A stretch of 64,000 nt of DNA from PRO6 sp035565775. GTDB taxonomy: Bacteria; Pseudomonadota; Alphaproteobacteria; Rhizobiales; Xanthobacteraceae. A model generated the notes under the pieces. The model was not told the DNA's origin, did not search any database, and worked only from the letters and a program-made list of their open reading frames with translations. A program made the translations under genes and the position numbers. The stretch lies in the NCBI GenBank assembly GCA_035565775.1, contig DATMRW010000025.1, forward strand, positions 62,001 through 126,000, read 5' to 3'. Shown here piece after piece: positions 53,312 through 62,984 of this stretch (positions within the stretch are counted from its first letter, which is position 1; each line of letters begins with the position of its first letter).

Positions 53312-55694
53312 CACCCCGAATGTGGGAGGCACCAGTCAGGTCCAAGATGCCGTTTCGGCCAGTCCCCCGCCGGATGCGCTCATCATCATCGCCGTGCGTA
53401 ATGTCGTCCTGTTTCCGGGCACGATCTTTCCCATCACGATTCAGCGGCAACGCTCGATCGCGGCGGCCCAGCGCGCGCTGCGAGACCAGCGTCAGATCGG
53501 CATTTTGATGCAGCGCGACGGCGCGATCGACGATCCCGCCGCCATCGATCTTCACCGCATCGGGACCGTCGCCAACATCGTGCGCTACATCACAGCGCCG
53601 GATGGCTCCCACCACCTCGTGTGCCAGGGCGAACAGCGTTTTGAAGTGCTCGAGTATCTCAATGGATGGCCGTTCTTCGTCGCCCGCGTGCGGCAGATCC
53701 CCGAGGCGAGCGCGCCGTTCTCCTCCGAGGTCGAGGCGCGTTTTCTCAACCTTCGCAATCAGGCGCTGGAAATTTTTCAGCTTTTGCCACAGGTGCCGCA
53801 GGAGCTCGCCGTCACAATTGAAGCGACGAGCACGCCTGGCGCGCTCGTCGACCTGATCGCTTCCTATATGGATGCCAAGCCGGAGGAAAAGCAGGAGCTG
53901 CTCGAGACAATCGACGTGTCGGTGAGAATGGACAAGATCTCCCGGATGCTGGCGCATCGGATCGAAGTGCTGCGGCTGTCGCAGGAGATCGGCCAGCAGA
54001 CCAAGGCATCGCTCGATCAACGCCAGCGCGAGATCCTGCTTCGCGAGCAGCTCGCCGCGATCCAGAAGAAGCTCGGCGAGGGCGAGGAGGGCAAGACCGC
54101 AGAGATCGCCGAGCTTGGCGAGGCGATCAGCGCTGCGGAGATGCCCAAGGAGGTGGAGGAGCAGGCCCGCAAGGAGCTGCGCCGGCTCGAACGGATGCCG
54201 GAGGCCGCAGCGGAATACGGCATGGTTCGCAACTATCTCGATACGCTGATAGAGTTGCCGTGGAAGCTGCCCGATGAAGCGCCGATCGACCTTGCGGAGG
54301 CGCGCCGCATCCTCGACGAGGATCACTATGGTCTCGACAAGATCAAGCAGCGGATCATCGAGTATCTCGCCGTGCGCAAACTGGCACCGCAGGGCAAGGC
54401 GCCGATCATCTGCTTCGTCGGCCCGCCGGGCGTCGGCAAGACATCGCTCGGCCAGTCGATCGCGCGCGCGATGCAGCGAAAATTCGTGCGCGTGAGCCTC
54501 GGCGGCGTTCACGATGAAGCCGAGATCCGCGGCCATCGGCGAACCTATATCGGCGCGCTGCCGGGCAATATCATCCAGGCGCTGCGCAAGGCCGGCACGC
54601 GCAATTGCGTGATGATGCTGGACGAGATCGACAAGCTGGGGGGCGGCGGCGTGCAAGGCGATCCCGGCGCAGCGCTGCTGGAAGTGCTGGACCCCGAGCA
54701 GAACAACACTTTTCGCGACAATTATCTCGCCGTCCCGTTTGATCTCAGCCGCGTGGTTTTCATCACGACCGCCAATATACTCGATACCATCCCCGGGCCG
54801 CTGCGGGACCGGCTCGAGATCATCAGCCTCGCCGGATATACGGCCGATGAAAAATTCGAGATCGCGCGGCGCTACCTGGTCGGCCGGCAGATTGCCGCGA
54901 ATGGCTTGCATCATGACCAGCTGCGGCTGTCGGACGATGCCCTGCGGGAGATCATCCGGCACTATACGCGTGAAGCCGGCGTGCGAAATCTTGAGCGCGC
55001 CATCGGCAAGGTGGCGCGGAGCGCGGCGGTTCGGATCGCGGAAGGCGAGGCGGGGCCGATTGCAGTCGAGGTGAGCGACCTCGCAAAAATCCTCGGGCCC
55101 GTTCAGTTCGAGAACGAGGTGGCGATGCGCACCAGCGTGCCGGGCGTGGCAACCGGCCTTGCCTGGACGCCGGTTGGCGGCGACATTCTGTTCATCGAAG
55201 CAACGCGAACGCCAGGGAGCGGCCGGCTGATCCTGACTGGCCAGCTCGGCGATGTGATGAAGGAGAGCGCGCAGGCGGCGCTCAGCATCGTCAAGAACAA
55301 GGCGGGCGCGATGGGGATCGAGCCCACGTTATTCGAAAAGAGCGACATCCACATTCATGTTCCCGCAGGCGCGGTGCCGAAGGATGGGCCGAGCGCAGGC
55401 GTTGCGATGTTCATGGCGCTCACGTCGCTGCTGACCGACAAGGCAATCCGCAGCGACACCGCGATGACCGGCGAGATCAGCTTGCGCGGGTTGGTGCTGC
55501 CGGTCGGCGGGATCAAGGAGAAGGTGATCGCGGCGGCGCAGGCCGGCATCAAGCGGGTATTGCTGCCGGCGCGCAACAAGCGGGACCTCGAGGACATTCC
55601 GCAGGAAGTGCGCGACCAGCTCGAATTCTTCTGGATCGAGCGCGTCGAAGATGCAGTTGATCTTGCATTCGATGCTGCGGCCAAGGTTCCGTGA
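53304..55694 (+). CDS. lon: ATP-dependent Lon protease, probable second copy
   Basis: The start is set at MDDTPNVGG (ATG 53304) after GGGAGAGG; TTG 53283 is an alternative. The product has 796 residues: an N-terminal substrate domain (about 25–220), an AAA+ domain with Walker A GPPGVGKTSLG and Walker B VMMLDEIDKL, and a C-terminal serine protease domain with catalytic Ser in PKDGPSAGVAMF and Lys in GGIKEKVIAAA. It degrades misfolded proteins. Its overlap with the Hsp20 gene and its place in a chaperone cluster differ from the usual clpX–lon–hupB setting, so a housekeeping lon probably exists elsewhere. Confidence 0.93.
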   Translation: MDDTPNVGGTSQVQDAVSASPPPDALIIIAVRNVVLFPGTIFPITIQRQRSIAAAQRALRDQRQIGILMQRDGAIDDPAAIDLHRIGTVANIVRYITAPDGSHHLVCQGEQRFEVLEYLNGWPFFVARVRQIPEASAPFSSEVEARFLNLRNQALEIFQLLPQVPQELAVTIEATSTPGALVDLIASYMDAKPEEKQELLETIDVSVRMDKISRMLAHRIEVLRLSQEIGQQTKASLDQRQREILLREQLAAIQKKLGEGEEGKTAEIAELGEAISAAEMPKEVEEQARKELRRLERMPEAAAEYGMVRNYLDTLIELPWKLPDEAPIDLAEARRILDEDHYGLDKIKQRIIEYLAVRKLAPQGKAPIICFVGPPGVGKTSLGQSIARAMQRKFVRVSLGGVHDEAEIRGHRRTYIGALPGNIIQALRKAGTRNCVMMLDEIDKLGGGGVQGDPGAALLEVLDPEQNNTFRDNYLAVPFDLSRVVFITTANILDTIPGPLRDRLEIISLAGYTADEKFEIARRYLVGRQIAANGLHHDQLRLSDDALREIIRHYTREAGVRNLERAIGKVARSAAVRIAEGEAGPIAVEVSDLAKILGPVQFENEVAMRTSVPGVATGLAWTPVGGDILFIEATRTPGSGRLILTGQLGDVMKESAQAALSIVKNKAGAMGIEPTLFEKSDIHIHVPAGAVPKDGPSAGVAMFMALTSLLTDKAIRSDTAMTGEISLRGLVLPVGGIKEKVIAAAQAGIKRVLLPARNKRDLEDIPQEVRDQLEFFWIERVEDAVDLAFDAAAKVP

Positions 55695-56332
55695 GCAGGG
55701 GAGGCGCTCAGGTCGCGGGCATGATCCTGCTGGCGTAAGCGTCCACGGCGCGTGCGCCAATCACAAACATTTGTCATGCGCGCCACAGTGGCCTTCATAC
55801 AATCCTGTGGAACCGCTCAATGACGGTGACAACGAAACGTTCGTTTTGCACCCGGGCAGTCAAGGCCAATACGACCGGCGATGGACATGCCGTACCAGAT
55901 CAAAACGATCTTCATGAAGTCGCCGCGGCGATTGGCGACGCTGGGGGCTCATCGCCGGGCCGGGCGAGGCGAAGACCGAGCCGCTGACGCATCCGTTCGC
56001 ATGACCCGGCAATCGTCAAAGCGATCGTCGGTGTCGAGACCGTGGATCATCCGAGCGATGCCCAGCTTCTCACGCTCGCGCGCAGGCCCATGAAGGCAGC
56101 CGACCGCATGCGGCGCAGGGAATCATCATGTCGAAACTGCTGTTCTATTGCGGGCTGTCACGTCCTGCGATGTTCCAGTGAGGACAAACGCATTCGCGCT
56201 TCACTGCGGATTGATTGGAAAACCAAAGATCGGTTTGTACAATTTCATCAATAGCGCGCCGGTTCCGATGCGCTTGTAAAGCTGCGGAGGACGCGCCGCG
56301 AGTTGTGAACTCGAAGCAGAAGGAGACAGGCA
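55695..56332. other. Long non-coding gap between lon and hsp20
   Basis: Apart from the eRF1-like remnant at 55771–56125, this 638-base stretch has no intact gene. The last 150 bases form the leader and promoter region of the hsp20 gene. A small stem (GAGTT/AACTC) lies about 25 bases before the ribosome-binding site, but I see no clear ROSE element (no UUGCU pairing with the SD). Confidence 0.5.
55771..56125 (+). pseudogene. Decayed bacterial eRF1-like (baeRF, 'translational machinery') gene
   Basis: Pieces of one protein appear in order in changing frames. First comes NPVEPLNDGDNETFVLHPGS, then VKANTTGDGHAVPDQNDLHE and VAAAIGDAGG, then LIAGPGEAKTEPLTHPF, and finally HDPAIVKAIVGVETVDHPSD followed by AQLLTLARRPMKAADRM. 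The last segments look like the C-terminal part of small eRF1-domain proteins often found near Hsp20 genes. At least three frame changes and no intact frame show it is dead. The family match is from memory of motifs, not a search. Confidence 0.55.
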
Positions 56333-56821
56333 ATGGCACGCACTTCTCTCACTCCGTTGGGTGGACATCTGATGGCGAGTGACCCGTTCTGGCCGCTTCA
56401 TCAAGGCATGAACCGCCTGATTGACGACATGGTGAGCGGGACCGGGATGCCTATGGCGATGCGGCAAGGTCGTGAAGAAACAATGATCATGCCGCAAATG
56501 AATGTTTCCGAGACCGACACCGAATTGCGGATCACTGCCGAGTTGCCGGGCGTGGCCGACAAGGACGTCGATATCACTCTCGACGACGACGTATTGACGA
56601 TCAGCGGCGAGAAGAAACTGGAGAAGAAGGAAGAGCGCGAGAACTTCCATTTCGTCGAGCGCTCATTCGGCCGCTTCCAGCGCTCGCTGCGCATTCCCCA
56701 TTCGGTCAAGGCGGACAAGGTGGAGGCCAGTGTCGAGAACGGCATTTTGACTGTGATCCTGCCGAAGAACACCGAGCAGGAGAAGGTTCGTCACATTCAG
56801 GTTCACGGCAGCACGCATTGA
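56333..56821 (+). CDS. Small heat shock protein Hsp20 (IbpA-like class)
   Basis: The 162-residue holdase has an N-terminal region with PFWPLHQGMNRLIDDMVSG and an alpha-crystallin domain (about 55–150) with VSETDTELRITAELPGVADK and VEASVENGILTVILPKN. It has the GVL-type motif, and the terminal region follows without a clear I-x-I. It keeps unfolding proteins soluble until DnaK acts. It has a strong ribosome-binding site (GAAGGAGA). It is monocistronic and shows high similarity to typical soil-bacterial class A/C sHsps. Confidence 0.93.
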   Translation: MARTSLTPLGGHLMASDPFWPLHQGMNRLIDDMVSGTGMPMAMRQGREETMIMPQMNVSETDTELRITAELPGVADKDVDITLDDDVLTISGEKKLEKKEERENFHFVERSFGRFQRSLRIPHSVKADKVEASVENGILTVILPKNTEQEKVRHIQVHGSTH

Positions 56822-57329
56822 GCATTGCTGACGTTTTTTGGCTTCATGCTGAAATCTATCTGCTGCGGTCATTTGGCCGCAGCCCTCTCTCCGAAGTATC
56901 CATAGAGACAGAGTGAATTTGATCTTCGCGTCGTGATGGCGGGAAGTCATCGATCGGCTGCGATCATTTGGCGCAGCAGAGATCACAAAGTTGTGAGTGG
57001 GGCTGATCAGGGCGAAACGAAGCACGCGACATGAACTGATTGCCATAGATGCGGCGAGCGCGCGGGCGGACGATGCGCATCTCGCTGCATGTTGCCGGTT
57101 GGCTGCAATTCCGGGCGCGAAGCGATTTGCCTCCTGTGAGTGACGAAGCAGCGTATGAAGCTCATTTTCGGATGATGCCGAAACTGTGTCATTTCAGCGG
57201 CACGCTTGATGTGGCGTAGCGCCGCATAAAAAAATGATGCGGTGCACTTTGCGAGTCCGGTGTTTGTTTTTAAATACCGTCTCATTGTTCAGATCGTATT
57301 CATTCAGCATGAAGGTAGGAGCCTACGGG
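56822..57329. other. Intergenic region before the RND efflux operon
   Basis: About 500 bases with no convincing gene on either strand. The AT-rich end (57225–57310) probably holds the efflux promoter. I see no clear operator repeat. Confidence 0.5.
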
Positions 57330-58520
57330 ATGCACGCGCGCAAAATGCTTGGTTTAACAATTTTGCTGCTCGGTGTGTCTCCAATGCTTGCTGGTTGCGA
57401 TGAGCCGGTTGCGGCTTCCGCTGCGCCTGCACCAGCGCCGAATGTCAGCGTCATCACGGTGAAGGAGGAGCCACGCACGCTTGTGCGGGAGTTGCCAGGC
57501 CGCATCGCGCCGACACGGATTGCTGACGTTCGCTCGCGTGTGTCGGGCATTGTTGTCGAGCGCCTGTTCCATCAGGGCAGCCAGGTGAAAGCCGGCGATC
57601 CGCTCTACAGGATCGATCCCAAACCGTTCGAAGTTGAATTGCAGGCCGCGCAAGCTGCGCTCGCGAAGGCGGAAGCGTTGCGCGATCAGACAGTGAGCCG
57701 TGCAAAGCGGTTCGAGACGCTGGCAGGACATGCGGCGGTTTCGCAGGCGGAAAACGAGAATGCGATTGCCGCGATGCGTCAGGCGGTTGCCGATGTCGCC
57801 GCGCGTGAGGCGGACGTTGCGCGCGCAAAGCTCAATCTTGATTATGCGACCATTCGCGCGCCGATCGACGGCGTGATTGGCGCGGCGCTCGTCAGTGAGG
57901 GCGCGCTGGTGGTGCAGAACGATGCCACGAGCCTTGCGACGATCCAGCAGATCGAGACGATCTATGTCGACTTCACCCAGTCGGCGAGCGAGTTGAGTAA
58001 ACTGCGCCGCGCCTTCGAGACCGGGGAGCTGGAACGCGTTGATCGCGGTGTCGCCAAGGTCAGGCTCGTCCTCGATGACGGAGCGGCCTATCCGATCGAC
58101 GGCCGGCTGTTGTTCTCCGAAGCGAAGGTTGATGCCAACACCGGGCAGGTGACATTGCGCGGCGAATTCCAGAATCCCAAGCATGACCTCTTGCCCGGGA
58201 TGTATGCGCGGGTGCGGATCGAGCAGGGCGTCGATTCAGACGCCATCACGGTGCCGCAGCAGGCGGTGCAGTTCAGCACCAGTGGCGAGACGCAGGTATT
58301 CGTGGTCAAGCCCGACAACCGCGTTGCTATTCAGGCGATCCGCACCGGCGAGATGGTCGAGGATCAGTGGATGGTGCTCGATGGTCTGAAGCCTGGCGAG
58401 CGGGTTGTCGTCGAAGGGTTCCAAAAGTTCGCCGCGGGCGATGCGGTGACGCCAAATGCCTGGGCGGAATCCGAAGTCGCGGTCGGGAATCGGCCGGCTA
58501 CCGAGACGAAGCTGCGCTGA
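57330..58520 (+). CDS. RND efflux periplasmic adaptor lipoprotein (AcrA/MexA type)
   Basis: The start is set at MHARKML (ATG 57330), 10 bases after AGGAG; upstream alternatives lack a ribosome-binding site. The 396-residue product has a lipoprotein signal with lipobox LAGC (Cys at about residue 22). A lipoyl/hairpin region (VRSRVSGIVVERLFHQGSQV to LDYATIRAPIDGVIGA) with a long coiled coil and a beta-barrel domain follow. It bridges the inner-membrane pump to an outer-membrane channel of the TolC type, which is not encoded here. Confidence 0.93.
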   Translation: MHARKMLGLTILLLGVSPMLAGCDEPVAASAAPAPAPNVSVITVKEEPRTLVRELPGRIAPTRIADVRSRVSGIVVERLFHQGSQVKAGDPLYRIDPKPFEVELQAAQAALAKAEALRDQTVSRAKRFETLAGHAAVSQAENENAIAAMRQAVADVAAREADVARAKLNLDYATIRAPIDGVIGAALVSEGALVVQNDATSLATIQQIETIYVDFTQSASELSKLRRAFETGELERVDRGVAKVRLVLDDGAAYPIDGRLLFSEAKVDANTGQVTLRGEFQNPKHDLLPGMYARVRIEQGVDSDAITVPQQAVQFSTSGETQVFVVKPDNRVAIQAIRTGEMVEDQWMVLDGLKPGERVVVEGFQKFAAGDAVTPNAWAESEVAVGNRPATETKLR

Positions 58521-58529
58521 GCCGAAACC

Positions 58530-61500
58530 ATGCCCGCATTTTTTATCGACCGGCCGATCTTCGCCTGGGTCGTCGCGCTGTTCATTTGTCTGATCGGCGC
58601 GATCTCGATTCCCTTCCTCTCTGTCGCGCAGTATCCGATCATTGCGCCGCCCTCCATTGCGATCAGTACCAGCTATCCGGGCGCATCACCGGAAAACCTC
58701 TACAACAGCGTCACGCGGCTGATCGAGGAGGAGCTGAATGGTGCCGCCGGCATCCTGAATTTTGAGTCCACCAGCGACTCGCTCGGCCAGGTGGAAATCC
58801 TTGCCAACTTCGTGCCCGGCACCGATAGCAGCATGGCCTCGGTCGAGGTCCAGAATCGCATCAAGCGCGTTGAGGCTCGCCTGCCGCGCGCGGTGATCCA
58901 GCAGGGCATTCTGGTCGAGGAAGCCTCAAGCGCGGTTCTGCAGATCATCACGCTTCGCTCGACGGATGGCAGCCTCGATGAAGTCGGCCTCGGCGATTTC
59001 ATGGTCCGCAACGTGCTCGGCGAGATCCGCCGCATCCCCGGCGTCGGCCGCGCCACCCTCTATTCGACCGAACGCTCGCTGCGCATCTGGATCGATCCCG
59101 CCAAGCTCGTTGGTTACAATCTCACCGCTGACGACGTTACCAAGGCGATCAACGCTCAGAATGCGCAGGTCGCCTCCGGCAGCGTCGGTGCCGAGCCGTC
59201 GACGCCGGATCAAAAAATCTCCGCGCTGGTGCTGGTGAAGGGCCAGCTCACATCCGCCGATGAGTTCGGAGCGATCGTTCTTCGCGCCAACCCGGACGGC
59301 TCGACGGTGCGTCTGCGCGATGTCGCCCGCATCGAGGTCGGCGGCATGGGTTATCAGTTCACCACGCGCCTCAACGGCCAGCCGACCGCCGGCCTTTCGG
59401 TGCTCCTTGCGCCGACCGGCAATGCGCTGGCCACCGCGAGTGCGATCGAGGCCAAGATGAAGGAGCTGTCGCGCTTCTTCCCGGCCAACATCACCTATGA
59501 CATTCCCTACAACATCACGCCTGTCGTCGAGGCGTCGATCACCAAGGTGCTGACGACGCTGGCCGAAGCTGTCGTGCTGGTGTTCATCGTGATGTTCCTG
59601 TTCCTGCAGAACATCCGCTACACCGTCATCCCGACAATCGTCGTGCCGGTCGCGCTGCTCGGCACCTGCGCGACGCTCCTCCTGGCCGGCTACTCGATCA
59701 ATATGCTGACGCTGTTCGGCATGGTGCTGGCGATCGGCATATTGGTCGACGATGCCATCGTCGTGGTCGAGAACGTCGAGCGCATCATGTCGGAGGAGGG
59801 GCTGCCGCCGAAGGAAGCGACGCGCAAGGCGATGTCGCAGATCACCAGTGCGATCGTCGGCATCACGCTGGTGCTGATGGCGGTGTTCGTGCCGATGGCG
59901 TTCTTTCCCGGCTCCGTTGGCATCATCTACCGGCAGTTCTCGGTCACGATGGTGGCGGCGATCGGCTTCTCAGCGCTGATGGCGCTGTCGCTGACACCCG
60001 CGCTCTGCGCCACGCTGCTCAAGCCGGTGCAGGCGGGGCACGGCCATGCCAAGAGAGGCGTTTTTGGCTGGTTCAATCGCATTCTTGATCGCGTGAAAGA
60101 CCGCTATGCCGGCTCCGTCGGCTGGATGGTGACACGCACGGGCCGGTTGATGGTGATCTACGCGGTGCTGCTGATCGGGCTTGGCTGGGCCTTCGTCCGG
60201 CTGCCGGGCGGTTTTCTGCCGATCGACGATCAGGGCTTCATCACCACCGACGTTCAGACGCCGTCCAACTCATCGTTCAACCGGACGGAAGCGGCGGTCA
60301 AGGAGGTGGAAAAGTATCTGGCGAGCCGCGACGGTGTCGAGAATGTCACCTTCCTCACGGGCTTCAGTTTTCTTGGTCAGGGCATCAACACCGCGCAAGC
60401 CTTCATCACCCTGAAGGACTGGTCGGAACGCGGGCCTAAGGATTCCGCTGCGGCGATCGTCAACGACATCAACAAGAACCTGTCATCGGTGCGCGATGCC
60501 CAGATTTCGGCCCTGCAGCCGCCGCCGATCGACAACCTCGGCAACTCTAGCGGCTTCAGCTTCCGCCTGCAGGATCGCGGGCAGAAGGGCTATGACGCCT
60601 TGATGCAGGCGACCGACACCTTGCTGGCGCGGGCCAAGGCAAGCCCTGTGCTGAAGAATGTCTTTGTCGAGGGCCTGCCGCCCGCGCCGGTCGTCAACCT
60701 TATGGTGGACCGCGAGAAGGCCGCCGCGTTCGGCGTGACCTTCGAGGACATCAACAGCACCATCTCGACCAATCTCGGTTCGGCCTATATCAACGACTTC
60801 CCCAATCGTGGACGCATGCAGCGCGTGATCGTGCAGAGCGACACGGCCGGCCGCATGAAGGCCAGCGACATTCTTGGCTACAACGTCAAGAACAGCCGCG
60901 GGCAACTGGTGCCGCTGTCCGCCTTCTCGACGGTCGAGTGGAGCAAGGGGCCGACCCAGATCGTCGGATTCAATTATTATCCCTCGGTGCGCATCAGCGG
61001 CGAGGCGAAGCCGGGCTTCACCTCGGGCGATGCGATCGCCGAGATGGAGAGACTGGCCGACCAGCTTCCGCGCGGATTCGGCTATGAGTGGACGGGCCAG
61101 TCGCTGCAGGAAAAGCTCTCCGGCTCGCAGGCGCCGTTCATCCTTGCGCTGTCGGCGCTTGTCGTCTTCCTGTGCCTTGCCGCGCTCTATGAGAGCTGGG
61201 CGATCCCGCTCGCCGTGCTGCTGACGGTGCCGCTCGGCATCTGCGGCGCCGTGGCGGCGGCGATGATGCGGGGCCTGCCGAACGACGTCTATTTCACCGT
61301 GGCGCTGATCACGATCATCGGCCTTGCCGCAAAGGACGCGATTCTCATCATCGAGTTCGCCAAGGAGCTCCGCGAGAAAGGCAAGCCGCTGCTGACGGCG
61401 ACGGTCGAGGCCTGCCGCCTGCGCTTCCGGCCGATCCTGATGACCGGCTTTGCCTTCGTCTGCGGCGTGCTGCCGATGGCGATCGCCAGCGGCGCGGGCG

Positions 61501-61700
61501 CGAAGAGCCAGCAGGCGCTCGGCACGAGCGTGATGGGCGGGATGATCGCCGTGGTCATTCTTGCGCTGCTGATGGTGCCGGTGTTCTTCGTCTTCGTCCG
61601 GCGCTGGCTCTCCGGCGACAAGTCGGGCGGCGAAGTGAACGCGTTTGAGGCGCCGGTGCTTCCGGCGGCGGAGGCGAGGGAAGCCGCAGGCGGTCACTGA
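58530..61700 (+). CDS. HAE1-family RND multidrug efflux pump (AcrB/MexB type)
   Basis: The 1056-residue pump starts MPAFFIDRPIFAWVVALF, the standard AcrB-type N terminus. It has 12 helices with two periplasmic loops. The fourth helix has the proton-relay pair in GILVDDAIVVVENVERIM, and the tenth has the conserved Lys in GLAAKDAILIIEFAKELRE. It exports hydrophobic or amphipathic compounds, such as drugs, bile acids or plant phenolics, using the proton gradient. It is 9 bases after the adaptor gene. The outer-membrane channel is absent from the operon. Confidence 0.95.
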   Translation: MPAFFIDRPIFAWVVALFICLIGAISIPFLSVAQYPIIAPPSIAISTSYPGASPENLYNSVTRLIEEELNGAAGILNFESTSDSLGQVEILANFVPGTDSSMASVEVQNRIKRVEARLPRAVIQQGILVEEASSAVLQIITLRSTDGSLDEVGLGDFMVRNVLGEIRRIPGVGRATLYSTERSLRIWIDPAKLVGYNLTADDVTKAINAQNAQVASGSVGAEPSTPDQKISALVLVKGQLTSADEFGAIVLRANPDGSTVRLRDVARIEVGGMGYQFTTRLNGQPTAGLSVLLAPTGNALATASAIEAKMKELSRFFPANITYDIPYNITPVVEASITKVLTTLAEAVVLVFIVMFLFLQNIRYTVIPTIVVPVALLGTCATLLLAGYSINMLTLFGMVLAIGILVDDAIVVVENVERIMSEEGLPPKEATRKAMSQITSAIVGITLVLMAVFVPMAFFPGSVGIIYRQFSVTMVAAIGFSALMALSLTPALCATLLKPVQAGHGHAKRGVFGWFNRILDRVKDRYAGSVGWMVTRTGRLMVIYAVLLIGLGWAFVRLPGGFLPIDDQGFITTDVQTPSNSSFNRTEAAVKEVEKYLASRDGVENVTFLTGFSFLGQGINTAQAFITLKDWSERGPKDSAAAIVNDINKNLSSVRDAQISALQPPPIDNLGNSSGFSFRLQDRGQKGYDALMQATDTLLARAKASPVLKNVFVEGLPPAPVVNLMVDREKAAAFGVTFEDINSTISTNLGSAYINDFPNRGRMQRVIVQSDTAGRMKASDILGYNVKNSRGQLVPLSAFSTVEWSKGPTQIVGFNYYPSVRISGEAKPGFTSGDAIAEMERLADQLPRGFGYEWTGQSLQEKLSGSQAPFILALSALVVFLCLAALYESWAIPLAVLLTVPLGICGAVAAAMMRGLPNDVYFTVALITIIGLAAKDAILIIEFAKELREKGKPLLTATVEACRLRFRPILMTGFAFVCGVLPMAIASGAGAKSQQALGTSVMGGMIAVVILALLMVPVFFVFVRRWLSGDKSGGEVNAFEAPVLPAAEAREAAGGH

Positions 61701-61742
61701 GGTGTTGTGGGGCGGCGTAGCCGGGCGGCCACCGTGCCGGGG

Positions 61743-62744
61743 TCACGCGCTTGGCTGCGCCCGCGTGACGGGTTGGAATGCGCTGCCGCGGCGGGACGGC
61801 GCCCGCAGCGTTTGCGACGGATACTCGCCGAACAGCGAATGATAATATTGAGAGAAGCGTCCCAGTTCGAGAAAACCGTGCTGCATGGCCGCTTCGGCCA
61901 CAGTCACCTGGGCCGGATCGCTCTCTCGCAACACCGAGTGGACGTTGCACATCCGCTTGTAGCGCAGGAAAGTGACGGGGCCGATGCCGAGCGCGTCGTG
62001 GAAGGCACGGTGCAGGTTGCGACGCGACGTGCCGAGCCGCGCGCAGATCTCTGAAACATGGATCGGCCTGAGACCGGCCATGTCGAGGAAATGACCGACC
62101 TCACGCACGAGCTTGACGGCCGAAGGGGGCGGTCCCGATTCATCAGGCGGCAGACTATGAACGATCGACGCGGTGACGGCGTCGATGATCGAGCGGCGCC
62201 AGTAGTCGGCCGCCTCCTGCGACAGAGGCGTGTGCGGATCGCAAAGGTACGTGACGATCTTGGATAGCCGCTGGACGGCCAGCGGGCCGACATAGGGATC
62301 GGCCCTGAAGTGATTTTTCGCCTGCCACGTGGCGGCGTCGCTCAGCCGCGGCTCCCCGGCGAAAACTGCGGCCACATCGTCCAGGGGAAGGCGGATGGCC
62401 CCGTAGGCCGCACCGCCGTAAAATCGGCCGTCATGATCGACGTCGGGCGGGATGACCAGAACGTCCGCAGGACGCAGATCGTATGACCAATGGGTGACGC
62501 GGCTGTCGGCGCCGAGCAGAATGCCGATGATCAGGTGTTTCTCATTCGAAGTTCGCTGCGCCCGGATGCCGACCGAGAACGAGCCTGCGCTAAGCGAAAA
62601 CTCTCCGATGGCGATATGAGTGAGCCAGCCCTGAAGCGCGCCGGGGGCGAGTTGCGTCACATCGACATGGCTGCCGAGGATCGCTTCGCGCATGCACTCG
62701 AAGCAGTCCACCCTGGAGTGATTGACGAAGACATCTCCGCTCAT
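61743..62744 (-). CDS. AraC-family transcriptional regulator
   Basis: From ATG 62744, after GAGGAG, the product has 333 residues. The N-terminal cupin-like ligand domain covers about 1–210. The two HTH motifs of the AraC class are in the last 100 residues: ICARLGTSRRNLHRAFHDALG and AAMQHGFLELGRFSQYYHSLFGEYP. It lies between the RND operon (convergent) and the formylglycine-generating enzyme gene (divergent), and so is a candidate regulator of either. The effector is unknown. Confidence 0.9.
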   Translation of the reverse strand: MSGDVFVNHSRVDCFECMREAILGSHVDVTQLAPGALQGWLTHIAIGEFSLSAGSFSVGIRAQRTSNEKHLIIGILLGADSRVTHWSYDLRPADVLVIPPDVDHDGRFYGGAAYGAIRLPLDDVAAVFAGEPRLSDAATWQAKNHFRADPYVGPLAVQRLSKIVTYLCDPHTPLSQEAADYWRRSIIDAVTASIVHSLPPDESGPPPSAVKLVREVGHFLDMAGLRPIHVSEICARLGTSRRNLHRAFHDALGIGPVTFLRYKRMCNVHSVLRESDPAQVTVAEAAMQHGFLELGRFSQYYHSLFGEYPSQTLRAPSRRGSAFQPVTRAQPSA

Positions 62745-62984
62745 CGATGCCGGACTCCTCAGGCGCGCAATGGAAATGCTCCGCACGGTCGGGCCGTTGC
62801 GAGTGAAATAGTCAGTTCAGCGAAGAATGCGACGCGGGCGTATATTGTTCCTTCCCCGTGACAGGCAGAGCAAGATCTCCCGCTTGGCACAAACTGCACA
62901 TCACAGTTGCGGGGAGTTGGGTTACTGTCGTAAGCCCTTGCTGCGCTCGGCGAGATTTTGTCGGAACTGTCCGGTTGGCTGGCC

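Noticed and set aside
56186..56332. ROSE-type RNA thermometer in front of hsp20
   Set aside because: Bradyrhizobia often have ROSE elements before hsp20 genes, but the UUGCU-type anti-SD sequence is not present here; only a small GAGTT/AACTC stem was found.
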